A stretch of 12,420 bases of DNA from JAHDBG01 sp963922685 (GTDB lineage: Bacteria; Pseudomonadota; Gammaproteobacteria; Chromatiales; Chromatiaceae): NCBI GenBank assembly GCA_963922685.1, contig CAWUJM010000047.1, forward strand, positions 1-12,420, read 5' to 3'. Made by a program: the position numbers and the translations under genes. The notes below the pieces were generated by a model that saw only the letters and a program-made list of their open reading frames with translations, was not told the origin of the DNA and ran no database searches. Below, piece by piece: positions 6,439 through 12,420 of this stretch. How positions within the stretch are numbered: the first letter of the stretch is position 1; each line of letters begins with the position of its first letter.

Positions 6439-7289
6439 GGTGTCAGGGCCTGCGCCAGCGCCTGTGCGAGTCGTAGCAGACCGGGCGCATAATCTGCTGC
6501 CAGTGGATCTGCTCCGATCAGTTGCATCTGCATGTCGGCTGCCATCTGTTGTACCAGACGACGCTGAATCTGCGGCTGCATCAGAATCACGCGGATTTGT
6601 TGTGCTTGTGCCTGTCGGCGCAGGTGCACCAGAGATTTAGGGCCGGGCTGTTTGCCCGCGTCCTGCAGTGCGATCTGGGTCAGGCCATAGGCGGCGGCAA
6701 AATGGCCCCAGGCCGGGTGCCAGACCAGAAACCGGTGCTGGCGTACCGGTTGCAGCAGGGTACGGATGGTCTGATCCAGCGCACGTAATTGTCTGGCCAG
6801 TGTGGCATAACGCTGCTGGTACGCAGCAGCCTGCCGGGGGTCAAGTTGTGCCAGACGCTCGCTGATGTGTTTTGCGAATGATCGCATCTGGTTAGGGTCA
6901 GTCCAGAAGTGCGGATCCGGATGTTCAGTGCTATGACCATGGTCATGCTGATCTGTCTCTGTGGGAGGTGGTATGATCACCGGACCCGGATAGGTTGCGC
7001 GCAGGCGAGGCAGCCAGATGTGTTCAAACGGTAGTCCGGCAGCAATATACAGATCGCTGCGCGCCAGCTGGCTGATGTCGCGCGGTGTTGGTTGGAAATG
7101 ATGCGGATCGGCACCGGGCTGCACCAGCGTGTGTACCTGTACCCGGGTTCCGCCGAGTTGTTCGACAATGGTCTGCAGCGGGGGCAGACTGACGCTGATC
7201 TGCAGTGGTGCAGCCCGCATGATCCCGGTGATCAGTAGCAATAAGAGACTCAGTAAGTATCGCATATGCGGAAGTACAGAAGAAATCAA
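6435..7289 (-). CDS. znuA: periplasmic zinc-binding protein, ZnuA-like
   Basis: A 284-residue substrate-binding protein of the cluster A-I metal family that captures Zn2+ in the periplasm for ZnuC and a permease. A signal peptide is present (hydrophobic 11-23, cleavage near AA-27). Likely ligands are H63 or H64 in PGADPHHFQPTP, H127 in DPHFWTDP, H191 in WHPAWGHF and D261 in GADPLAADY. Between the first two lies a short His/Asp-rich loop (113-127, with H115, H117, H119, H123), a mark of zinc rather than manganese specificity. The TTG start at 7289 is preferred because AGAGG lies eight bases upstream; the in-frame ATG at 7265 has no Shine-Dalgarno but would also leave a working signal peptide. 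No consensus Zur box is visible upstream. pstB ends 81 bases upstream on the same strand. Confidence 0.9.
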   Translation of the reverse strand: MISSVLPHMRYLLSLLLLLITGIMRAAPLQISVSLPPLQTIVEQLGGTRVQVHTLVQPGADPHHFQPTPRDISQLARSDLYIAAGLPFEHIWLPRLRATYPGPVIIPPPTETDQHDHGHSTEHPDPHFWTDPNQMRSFAKHISERLAQLDPRQAAAYQQRYATLARQLRALDQTIRTLLQPVRQHRFLVWHPAWGHFAAAYGLTQIALQDAGKQPGPKSLVHLRRQAQAQQIRVILMQPQIQRRLVQQMAADMQMQLIGADPLAADYAPGLLRLAQALAQALTP

Positions 7290-7296
7290 CCATTCC

Positions 7297-7309
7297 GCCT
7301 CTGAGAGGC
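7297..7309 (-). promoter_or_regulatory. 13-base palindrome containing the znuA ribosome binding site
   Basis: On the minus strand GCCTCT-C-AGAGGC is a perfect 6-1-6 palindrome lying 7 bases before the znuA TTG codon. Its right arm contains the Shine-Dalgarno AGAGG. As RNA it can form a 5-base GC-rich hairpin with a 3-base loop that would hide the site; as DNA it could be an operator half-site pair. No other terminator or strong promoter is visible in the 81-base gap. Confidence 0.45.
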
Positions 7310-7370
7310 AAGGTGTTTCACTGATAGTTTAACGGACTGATATGCACCTGACAGAACATTCCGGTACACT

Positions 7371-8225
7371 CTAACCAAACCGACCGGTAATATAATGTTC
7401 CGTCAGTTTATGCTGTGGGTTGGTGAAGATCTGTGTGGTTTCACCCACCTCAATCAGATGCCCTAAATGAAAATAAGCGGTACGTTGTGAGATCCGTGCC
7501 GCCTGCTGCATAGAATGCGTGACCACAGCAATCGTATAATTTTTGCGCAGTTCGACCAGCAACTCTTCTACCCGGGCAGTGGCAATCGGATCCAGAGCCG
7601 AACAAGGTTCGTCCATCAGGATCACTTCGGGTGACACTGCGATGGTGCGTGCAATACACAAACGTTGTTGCTGCCCGCCGGATAACCCGGTTCCGGGTGC
7701 CGCCAGGCGATCCTTCACTTCTGCCCATAAACCAGCCCGTCGCAGACTGGTCTCGACCACTTCATCCAGCTCTGTACCTTTACGCGCCAGCCCGTGAATA
7801 CGCGGGCCATAAGCAACATTATCATAGATGGATTTCGGAAACGGATTCGGTTTCTGAAATACCATCCCGACCCGGGCCCGCAGTGGTACGACATCTAAGC
7901 GTTTATCATAGATATCCTGCTGATCCAGTCTGATGGTGCCGGACACACGACAACCCGCAATCGTATCGTTCATCCGGTTCAGACAACGCAGAAAGGTTGA
8001 TTTACCGCAACCGGATGGCCCGATCATCGCAATCACTTCGTTACGTGCGATGCCCAGACTGACATCACAGATCGCTTGTTTATCGTCATAATAGACATTG
8101 ACCTGGCTCGCAGTCATACGCGGTCGATCAACATAAGTCTTACCTATGGTACGGAAAGACTCATCAGATAGCTGTGTATCACCAGATACTGATTGCGGTT
8201 CACGCATGATGTTATTCTGACTCAA
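7371..8225 (-). CDS. pstB: phosphate ABC transporter ATP-binding protein PstB
   Basis: The cytoplasmic ATPase of the high-affinity phosphate importer. Walker A GPSGCGKST (69-77), Q-loop Q124 in VFQKPNPFPKSIYDN, signature LSGGQQQR (181-188), Walker B VILMDEP (201-207) followed by CSALDP, and H237 in VVTHSMQQA are all present; the Q-loop and PCSALDPIAT segments are specific to PstB. At 284 residues it is about 25 longer than E. coli PstB because of an N-terminal tail before YVDRPRMTASQVNVYY. The TTG start has AAGG close upstream; ATG at 8207 (codon 7) and ATG codon 37 are alternatives. It is the fourth gene of the pst operon, 96 bases after pstA. phoU, often next, is replaced here by znuA. Confidence 0.95.
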   Translation of the reverse strand: MSQNNIMREPQSVSGDTQLSDESFRTIGKTYVDRPRMTASQVNVYYDDKQAICDVSLGIARNEVIAMIGPSGCGKSTFLRCLNRMNDTIAGCRVSGTIRLDQQDIYDKRLDVVPLRARVGMVFQKPNPFPKSIYDNVAYGPRIHGLARKGTELDEVVETSLRRAGLWAEVKDRLAAPGTGLSGGQQQRLCIARTIAVSPEVILMDEPCSALDPIATARVEELLVELRKNYTIAVVTHSMQQAARISQRTAYFHLGHLIEVGETTQIFTNPQHKLTEHYITGRFG

Positions 8226-8231
8226 TACGCC

Positions 8232-8249
8232 TTACAGGTATGCCTGTAA
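8232..8249 (-). promoter_or_regulatory. hairpin just upstream of pstB start
   Basis: TTACAGG and CCTGTAA form a perfect 7-base stem with a 4-base loop in the 96-base gap between pstA and pstB. On the mRNA its 3' arm ends six bases before the TTG codon and overlaps the start of the weak Shine-Dalgarno (TAAGG). It could tune translation of pstB or mark an RNA processing site. It has no T tract and so is not a rho-independent terminator. Confidence 0.4.
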
Positions 8250-8321
8250 CAGGATGGATCCCGCGAGCTATGGTTGGATAACGCTGGCATCGGGATCACC
8301 ACATCAGTTTCAAGCGCATCT

Positions 8322-9605
8322 CTACCAGCGTCGTTCAAAGCGGCGGCGCAGCGCAACCGCACACGCATTCATGCTGATCAGGAAGGCCAGCAGCACCATG
8401 ATCGCAGCGGAAGTGCGTTCAACAAATGCCCGTTCCGGGCTGTCTGCCCACAGATAGACCTGCACCGGCAATGCAGACGACGGATCCAGCGGGCTGTCCG
8501 GTATATCCACAATAAAGGCGACCATGCCGATCATCAGCAAAGGTGCGGTCTCGCCCAGTGCCTGTGCCATACCGATGATGGTACCGGTCAGCATCCCTGG
8601 CAGTGCCAGTGGCAGGACGTGATGAAACACCGTCTGGGTGTGAGATGCCCCGATGCCGAGTGCTGCCTCCCGAATGGAGGGCGGTACCGCCTGCAGTGCA
8701 GCACGACTGGCAATGATCACTGTCGGTAACGTCATCAGGGTGAGCACCAGACCCCCGACAAGTGGTGCGGAACGCGGCAGCCCGAACAGATTGATAAAGA
8801 TCGCCAGTCCGAGCAGGCCGAAGACAATGGATGGCACAGCAGCCAGATTATTGATGTTGACCTCAATCAGATCAGTAAAGCGGTTGCGGGGCGCAAACTC
8901 TTCCAGATAGATGGCTGCAGCAATGCCGATCGGGCAGGATAACAGCAAGGTGACCAGCAGGGTATAAAAGGATCCCGCCATTGCTCCGCCGATACCGGCC
9001 AGTTCAGGCTCACGGGAATCACCAGAAGTAAAGAAATCAATATTCCAGCGCGTATGCAGCCGATCCTGTCGGGTCAGCTGTTGTAACCAGTTCAGATAAT
9101 CGGCACCAAACCGTTCTTCTGCCGTGGCCTGATCAACATGGCCCTTCGTGATCATATCGACATCGTCATCGGCGAGCAACGCGACCTGGCGAGTCTGACC
9201 GATCAGGCCGGGATCCGCCAGTACCATCGCCCGGATCTGATATGTCGCACCGATACTCAGCAGTCGGTATAGCTGGCGTTTTGCACGCCGGCTCTTTACT
9301 TCCGGAAATAATGCCCGGAGCGGGGCACGTACCAGCTGACGATAATCCGCACGGGCCAGTTGTGCCGGATCGCGCTGTCCGGTCGGATCAAGTACCTGCG
9401 GGTCAAAATAGACCGGCAGCGTGATGTGAGTCTGTACAAACGCACTGTAGCCCTTGCTGATGATGTCCGCAAATAACAGCAGTACAAATGACAGACCGAG
9501 GATAACCGCACCCAGGCCCAGAGTGCGAAACCGCCGCTCGCGCGCATAGCGGCGTCTGAGCGAGGCCTGGACGGTGGCGTATACCGCCTGCTGGTGCTCA
9601 TTCAT
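8322..9605 (-). CDS. pstA: phosphate ABC transporter permease PstA, long form
   Basis: An inner-membrane permease subunit of the phosphate importer; it pairs with PstC to form the channel. The first helix is at about residues 28-46. It is followed by a hydrophilic, presumably periplasmic segment of about 150 residues not found in the E. coli protein (296 residues). The usual permease core then begins near GAMAGSFYTLLVTLLLSCPIGIA. The EAA loop that contacts PstB is EAALGIGASHTQTVFHHVLPLALPG. Length is 427 residues from the ATG at 9605, which overlaps the end of pstC by eight bases (ATGAATGA). A 14-codon upstream extension to an ATG at 9647 is possible but would overlap pstC by 50 bases and add no conserved sequence. 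Long PstA/PstC pairs are common in gammaproteobacteria. Confidence 0.92.
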   Translation of the reverse strand: MNEHQQAVYATVQASLRRRYARERRFRTLGLGAVILGLSFVLLLFADIISKGYSAFVQTHITLPVYFDPQVLDPTGQRDPAQLARADYRQLVRAPLRALFPEVKSRRAKRQLYRLLSIGATYQIRAMVLADPGLIGQTRQVALLADDDVDMITKGHVDQATAEERFGADYLNWLQQLTRQDRLHTRWNIDFFTSGDSREPELAGIGGAMAGSFYTLLVTLLLSCPIGIAAAIYLEEFAPRNRFTDLIEVNINNLAAVPSIVFGLLGLAIFINLFGLPRSAPLVGGLVLTLMTLPTVIIASRAALQAVPPSIREAALGIGASHTQTVFHHVLPLALPGMLTGTIIGMAQALGETAPLLMIGMVAFIVDIPDSPLDPSSALPVQVYLWADSPERAFVERTSAAIMVLLAFLISMNACAVALRRRFERRW

Positions 9606-10980
9606 AATGTTCCCGGTACCTGCGCACAATCCGCAGCGCAACGACATTGAGTGCCAGGGTGATCATAAATAACAACAGCCCCAGAGCAAATGCTGCCAGC
9701 GTCTTGGCACTGTCAAATTCCTGATCACCAACCAGTAGGGTGACGATCTGTACTGTGACAGTGGTCACAGCTTCCAGCGGATTTGCAGTCAGTTTCGCAC
9801 TCAGTCCCGCCGCCATCACCACAATCATAGTCTCGCCGATCGCACGTGATACGGCCAGTAACACGCCTCCCATGATGCCCGGCAATGCTGCCGGTAACAC
9901 CACCTGCCGGATAGTCTCGGACCGGGTCGCCCCCAGGCCGAAAGATGCATCGCGCAGTGCCTGCGGCACTGCGCTGATCACGTCATCTGATAAGGATGAG
10001 ATAAACGGGATAATCATCACGCCCATCACCAGTCCCGCCGCCAGGGCACTTTCTGACGCGACCTCCAGCCCGAGTGACTCACCCAGCCCACGCAGTAACG
10101 GTGCCAGAGTGAGCGCAGCAAAAAAGCCATACACTACAGTGGGCACACCGGCCAGTACCTCCAGTACCGGTTTGGCGACCTGACGCAGCCTGGGATGCGC
10201 ATATTCAGACAGATAGATCGCTGACATCAGACCAATCGGCACCGCCACCAGCATGGCAACGCCGGAGATCAGCAGGGTACCGGCCAGCAGCGGAATGGCA
10301 CCAAATGCACCACTGGCACCGACCTGATCCGGTCGTAGAGCCGTCTGCGGGCTCCAGTCCAGGCCGAACAGAAAATCAGTAATCGGGATTTTTTGAAAAA
10401 AGCGGATGGATTCAAACAACACAGACAGCACAATGCCGACTGTGGTCAGAACAGCGATGGTAGAACTGAGGATAAGCAGGGCCCGCACGATCCATTCGAC
10501 CCGGTTGCGGGCCCGCATTTCCGGCTGAATGGTGCGCCAGGCAAGACTGCCAATGAGGCTGGTTACGGCCAGTATCACTGCGATCCTGGCCAGGGTCGCG
10601 GTCTGCTGCCATTGTTGCAGCTGTACAGCGGCGGCCTGGATTTCGGGTGTTACCTGACCGGCCGTGATATTACCTGCTGCCAGGTTACGAATATCATTGA
10701 TCAGCAGGCCCAGCTCAGCCGCTGGCAGGGTCTGCTGCTGTGCCGCCAGGCTGGCTGTAATCCAGGCGGTGAGGGCAGTTTCCTGAAACAATCCCCACAA
10801 TAACAGCACCGCACCGGCCGGCAGGATCACCCAGAGGGCCAGATACCAGCCATAATAGGCGGGCAGTGAATGTAACCGACGGATGTTGTGGGTGCCGCCG
10901 ACCGTCCGCACCGCACGCGCATGGCCCAGATAAAAGGCAGACAACCCCAGCAGGATCACAAGCAGTACAGCAACCGACAT
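9598..10980 (-). CDS. pstC: phosphate ABC transporter permease PstC, long form
   Basis: The second permease subunit of the phosphate importer, 460 residues against about 320 in E. coli. The extra N-terminal part (1-160) contains a first helix, a HNIRRLHSLPAYYGWYLAL segment leading to a second helix, and a periplasmic stretch. The core begins near residue 170, includes FLFGLDWSP (periplasmic loop) and GAIPLLAGTLLISGVAMLVAVPIGLMSAIY in pieces typical of PstC, and the EAA loop is DASFGLGATRSETIRQVVLPAALPG. The ATG has a weak CAGG site seven bases upstream, so a lower translation level than pstS is likely. It follows pstS after a hairpin-bearing gap and overlaps pstA. Confidence 0.93.
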   Translation of the reverse strand: MSVAVLLVILLGLSAFYLGHARAVRTVGGTHNIRRLHSLPAYYGWYLALWVILPAGAVLLLWGLFQETALTAWITASLAAQQQTLPAAELGLLINDIRNLAAGNITAGQVTPEIQAAAVQLQQWQQTATLARIAVILAVTSLIGSLAWRTIQPEMRARNRVEWIVRALLILSSTIAVLTTVGIVLSVLFESIRFFQKIPITDFLFGLDWSPQTALRPDQVGASGAFGAIPLLAGTLLISGVAMLVAVPIGLMSAIYLSEYAHPRLRQVAKPVLEVLAGVPTVVYGFFAALTLAPLLRGLGESLGLEVASESALAAGLVMGVMIIPFISSLSDDVISAVPQALRDASFGLGATRSETIRQVVLPAALPGIMGGVLLAVSRAIGETMIVVMAAGLSAKLTANPLEAVTTVTVQIVTLLVGDQEFDSAKTLAAFALGLLLFMITLALNVVALRIVRRYREHYE

Positions 10981-11007
10981 AGCACAACCTGACGGAAGGG
11001 AGTATCA

Positions 11008-11038
11008 GCCGCATCGTACCTGAGAGGTACGATGCGGC
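11008..11038 (-). terminator. strong intergenic hairpin between pstS and pstC
   Basis: A perfect 13-base stem (GCCGCATCGTACC with its complement) encloses a 5-base loop, 22 bases after the pstS stop and 27 bases before the pstC start. No T tract follows on the minus strand, so it is unlikely to stop all transcription. Binding-protein genes of ABC operons often have such a structure, which protects the upstream mRNA from 3' decay or ends part of the transcripts, giving excess binding protein. Confidence 0.7.
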
Positions 11039-11060
11039 ACTGCTGACAGAGGTGCGCAGT

Positions 11061-12173
11061 CTAACGCAGCTGCGCCATCGGTGTCAGCAGACTTGCATTC
11101 TCTGCATAGATCATTCGTTCTGCCACCGGCATCGGAATCAGGCCTTTATCAGTCAGATAGCCTTCGTCTCCCCAGGCCTGATCCGAGGTGAATTCAGCCA
11201 GAAACTCTGCTATGCCGGGGACGTTACCGACATGTGCCAGTTTGACATAAAAATATAATGGTCGTGATATCGGATAGTCGCCGGACGCAATCAGCTCAAA
11301 TTCGGGCAGATGTCCGTCCACCAGAGCACCTTTGACCTGATCCCGGTTCTGGTCCAGAAAAGAGAAGCCAAAGATGCCGACGGCCTTCGGATTGGCTGCC
11401 AGTTTCTGCAGAATCAGATTGTCATTCTCACCGGCTTCAATATACACACCATCCTCGCGAATCGCATGCGCAATAATCTTAAAGACCCGTTTGCCTTTTT
11501 TGTTAAAGGCACTGGCCGGGATACCCAGTTTTGCCATCAGGGCCCTGATCTCTGCCGCATCCGTTGATCTGCGCAATTTTTTCAGGTCTGCAAACTGCTT
11601 TGCACCGCCTTCCATCGCCAGCTCAACAAACGCATCGCGTGTCCCTGAGGTTGGTGGCGGGCCTAATACCTCAATCCGGGTATCCGGCAAGGCCGGATCA
11701 ATCTGGTGCCAGGTACGGTAAGGATTGTCAATCAGTCTGCCATCTGCTCCGGGTACCTGTTTCGCCAGAGCCAGGAAAATCGTTTTCCGGTCAAATCGCA
11801 GGCGTGGTGCCTGTTTCGCATTCGCCAGGACGATACCGTCATAACCGACCTTGACCTCCAGAATATCCCTGATGCGGTTAACGGCACATTTTTGTTGTTC
11901 AGAAGCCTTTATCCGGCGTGATGCATTGGTCACATCCGGGTGCTCCACCCCGATCCCGGCACAGAACAGCTTCAGCCCGCCACCGGAGCCGGTTGACTCA
12001 ACCTTCGGTGTCTTAAAGGTGGTATTACGACCGAATTGTTCAGCCACAACAGTGGAAAAAGGATACACCGTTGAAGAACCCACGATGCTGATATAGTCTC
12101 GTGCAGCTGCGAATGCAGTGCCGGAGACGAATATTGCCGACAGGGTTGTCATCACACAGGCTTTTTTAAGCAC
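11061..12173 (-). CDS. pstS: phosphate-binding periplasmic protein PstS
   Basis: The periplasmic protein that binds inorganic phosphate and delivers it to PstCA. The signal peptide begins MLKKACVMTTLSAIF and is probably cut after AFA (residue 22). Phosphate-site motifs are GSSTVYPFS (32-40), STGSGGG (60-66), S85-R86-R87, GYDGI (110-114) and TSGTRDAF (175-182). C71 and C96 could form a disulfide. Length is 370 residues. The GTG start at 12173 is chosen because a perfect GGAGG lies five bases upstream and the signal peptide then has the classic Met-Leu-Lys-Lys start. An ATG four codons earlier (12185) has no ribosome site and itself overlaps the GGAGG. First gene of the pst operon; the others follow with a hairpin between. 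Confidence 0.93.
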   Translation of the reverse strand: MLKKACVMTTLSAIFVSGTAFAAARDYISIVGSSTVYPFSTVVAEQFGRNTTFKTPKVESTGSGGGLKLFCAGIGVEHPDVTNASRRIKASEQQKCAVNRIRDILEVKVGYDGIVLANAKQAPRLRFDRKTIFLALAKQVPGADGRLIDNPYRTWHQIDPALPDTRIEVLGPPPTSGTRDAFVELAMEGGAKQFADLKKLRRSTDAAEIRALMAKLGIPASAFNKKGKRVFKIIAHAIREDGVYIEAGENDNLILQKLAANPKAVGIFGFSFLDQNRDQVKGALVDGHLPEFELIASGDYPISRPLYFYVKLAHVGNVPGIAEFLAEFTSDQAWGDEGYLTDKGLIPMPVAERMIYAENASLLTPMAQLR

Positions 12174-12178
12174 AATGG

Positions 12179-12183
12179 CCTCC
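12179..12183 (-). promoter_or_regulatory. ribosome binding site deciding the pstS start
   Basis: GGAGG on the minus strand lies 5 bases before GTG at 12173 and only one base into an apparent ATG start at 12185. An optimal Shine-Dalgarno at correct spacing supports GTG as the true initiation codon. Confidence 0.75.
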
Positions 12184-12220
12184 ATTCAGGCAGATTTTGG
12201 TGAAGATCAGTCGTCTGCTC

Positions 12221-12276
12221 ACAGCACCGTCAGACAGGCTGTCTGCGGATGCGATTCTGACAGAATCAGACCACAG
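12221..12276 (-). promoter_or_regulatory. pstS upstream region with spaced CTGT half-sites, operator candidate
   Basis: On the minus strand CTGT occurs at 12276-12273, 12263-12260, 12237-12234 and 12224-12221, so successive starts are 13, 26 and 13 bases apart. Two of these are in perfect dyads: GATTCTG-A-CAGAATC (12253-12267) and CAGACAG-G-CTGTCTG (12231-12245), whose centres are 22 bases apart. PhoB sites are built on CTGTCAT half-sites, but with an 11-base period, so the fit is partial. A PhoB-type or other dimeric regulator is plausible. No convincing -35/-10 pair was found in the stretch. Confidence 0.4.
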
Positions 12277-12309
12277 AACCAATCACAAAATACACTTTTT
12301 TCGGTGATC

Positions 12310-12326
12310 ATTCTGCCTTGCAGAAT
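12310..12326. repeat. perfect dyad ATTCTGC-CTT-GCAGAAT
   Basis: A 7-3-7 perfect inverted repeat about 58 bases from, and sharing the ATTCTG/CAGAAT core with, the dyad at 12253-12267. It could be a second operator copy for the pst promoter or belong to whatever lies beyond the window edge. Confidence 0.4.
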
Positions 12327-12367
12327 CAGGGCTCTTAAGCTGGAGGGTGTTCTCAAAAAGTGCTTGT

Positions 12368-12381
12368 CAGCAATTCCCGCT
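12368..12381 (-). repeat. 14-base repeat, right copy (possible IS remnant)
   Basis: The minus strand carries the same AGCGGGAATTGCTG as the left edge of the window, in inverted orientation. Here it lies in a short minus-strand frame open to the window edge (12420 down to a TGA at 12355-12353) reading PYNPYFYWGFLSQRELL and a few more residues. This may be the C-terminus of a gene, possibly a transposase, cut by the window end. It is too short to assign. Confidence 0.3.
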
Positions 12382-12420
12382 GCGATAGAAACCCCCAATA
12401 AAAATAAGGGTTGTAGGGGT

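Noticed and set aside
7320..7342. Direct repeat ACTGATA as an iteron or regulatory array
   Set aside because: Only two 7-base copies are present; this is too little to call an array and is mentioned only with the znuA leader.
7290..7370. Zur box upstream of znuA
   Set aside because: No match to the AT-rich palindromic gammaproteobacterial Zur consensus (GTTATA-type arms) is visible in the gap.
9606..9647. Upstream extension of PstA by 14 residues to an earlier ATG
   Set aside because: It would overlap pstC by 50 bases and adds unconserved sequence; the ATG at 9605 overlaps the pstC stop in the usual coupled manner.
9740..10803. Long open frames on the plus strand opposite pstC (147 and 136 codons)
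   Set aside because: They lie antisense to a well-supported permease gene, show no family motif, and have the low-complexity composition expected from the complement of GC-rich coding sequence.
12219..12420. Minus-strand frame open from the window edge for about 66 codons into the pstS upstream region
   Set aside because: It has no start in the window, crosses the dyads of the putative operator, and its translation resembles no family I know; it could be the tail of a gene beyond the edge but cannot be supported.
1..12420. RNA genes, CRISPR arrays, prophage or replication-origin signals
   Set aside because: No tRNA-like cloverleaf, rRNA segment, regularly spaced repeat array, integrase, or DnaA-box cluster was recognised on reading both strands; a covariance-model scan was not possible here.

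Overview
The window carries eleven recognisable protein-coding genes. It reads as chromosomal DNA of a gammaproteobacterium. This rests on gene types (YajR-like transporter, DUF1841 protein, QueG, a long-form PstSCAB phosphate transporter and a ZnuA/ZnuC zinc transporter) and on codon usage; no rRNA or other marker fixes the species. Most of the window has a moderately high GC, coherent composition. The first 2 kb is visibly AT-richer and looks acquired.

Left region (1-2050): a strong sigma70-type promoter drives one gene for a berberine-bridge-enzyme-like FAD oxidoreductase, which ends in a textbook rho-independent terminator. An operator-like inverted repeat flanks the -10 box. The unit is self-contained, AT-rich, and unrelated in function to its neighbours.

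Central region (2058-4787): a YajR-like MFS transporter on the minus strand diverges from a DUF1841 gene and queG on the plus strand. Only 29 bases separate the two divergent start codons. queG makes the last enzyme of queuosine synthesis for tRNA wobble modification.

Metal region (4826-7289, minus strand): znuA and znuC overlap by 4 bases and are followed 41 bases later by a secreted delta-class carbonic anhydrase. The membrane permease gene (znuB), normally next to znuC, is absent here and the carbonic anhydrase lies in its place. This arrangement pairs high-affinity zinc import with a predicted periplasmic zinc enzyme and is the most interesting feature of the window.

Phosphate region (7371-12173, minus strand): pstS-pstC-pstA-pstB in transcription order encode a complete high-affinity phosphate ABC transporter. 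PstC and PstA are the long forms with extra periplasmic segments. An intergenic hairpin after pstS and another just before pstB probably set unequal expression along the operon. Upstream of pstS are regularly spaced CTGT half-sites and perfect dyads that may be a PhoB-type or other operator. phoU and phoBR are not in the window. No terminator is visible between pstB and znuA, so phosphate and zinc genes may be partly co-transcribed.

Both edges of the window contain the same 14-base sequence in opposite orientation, possibly remnants of one repeat or insertion-sequence family. No RNA genes or CRISPR arrays were found.
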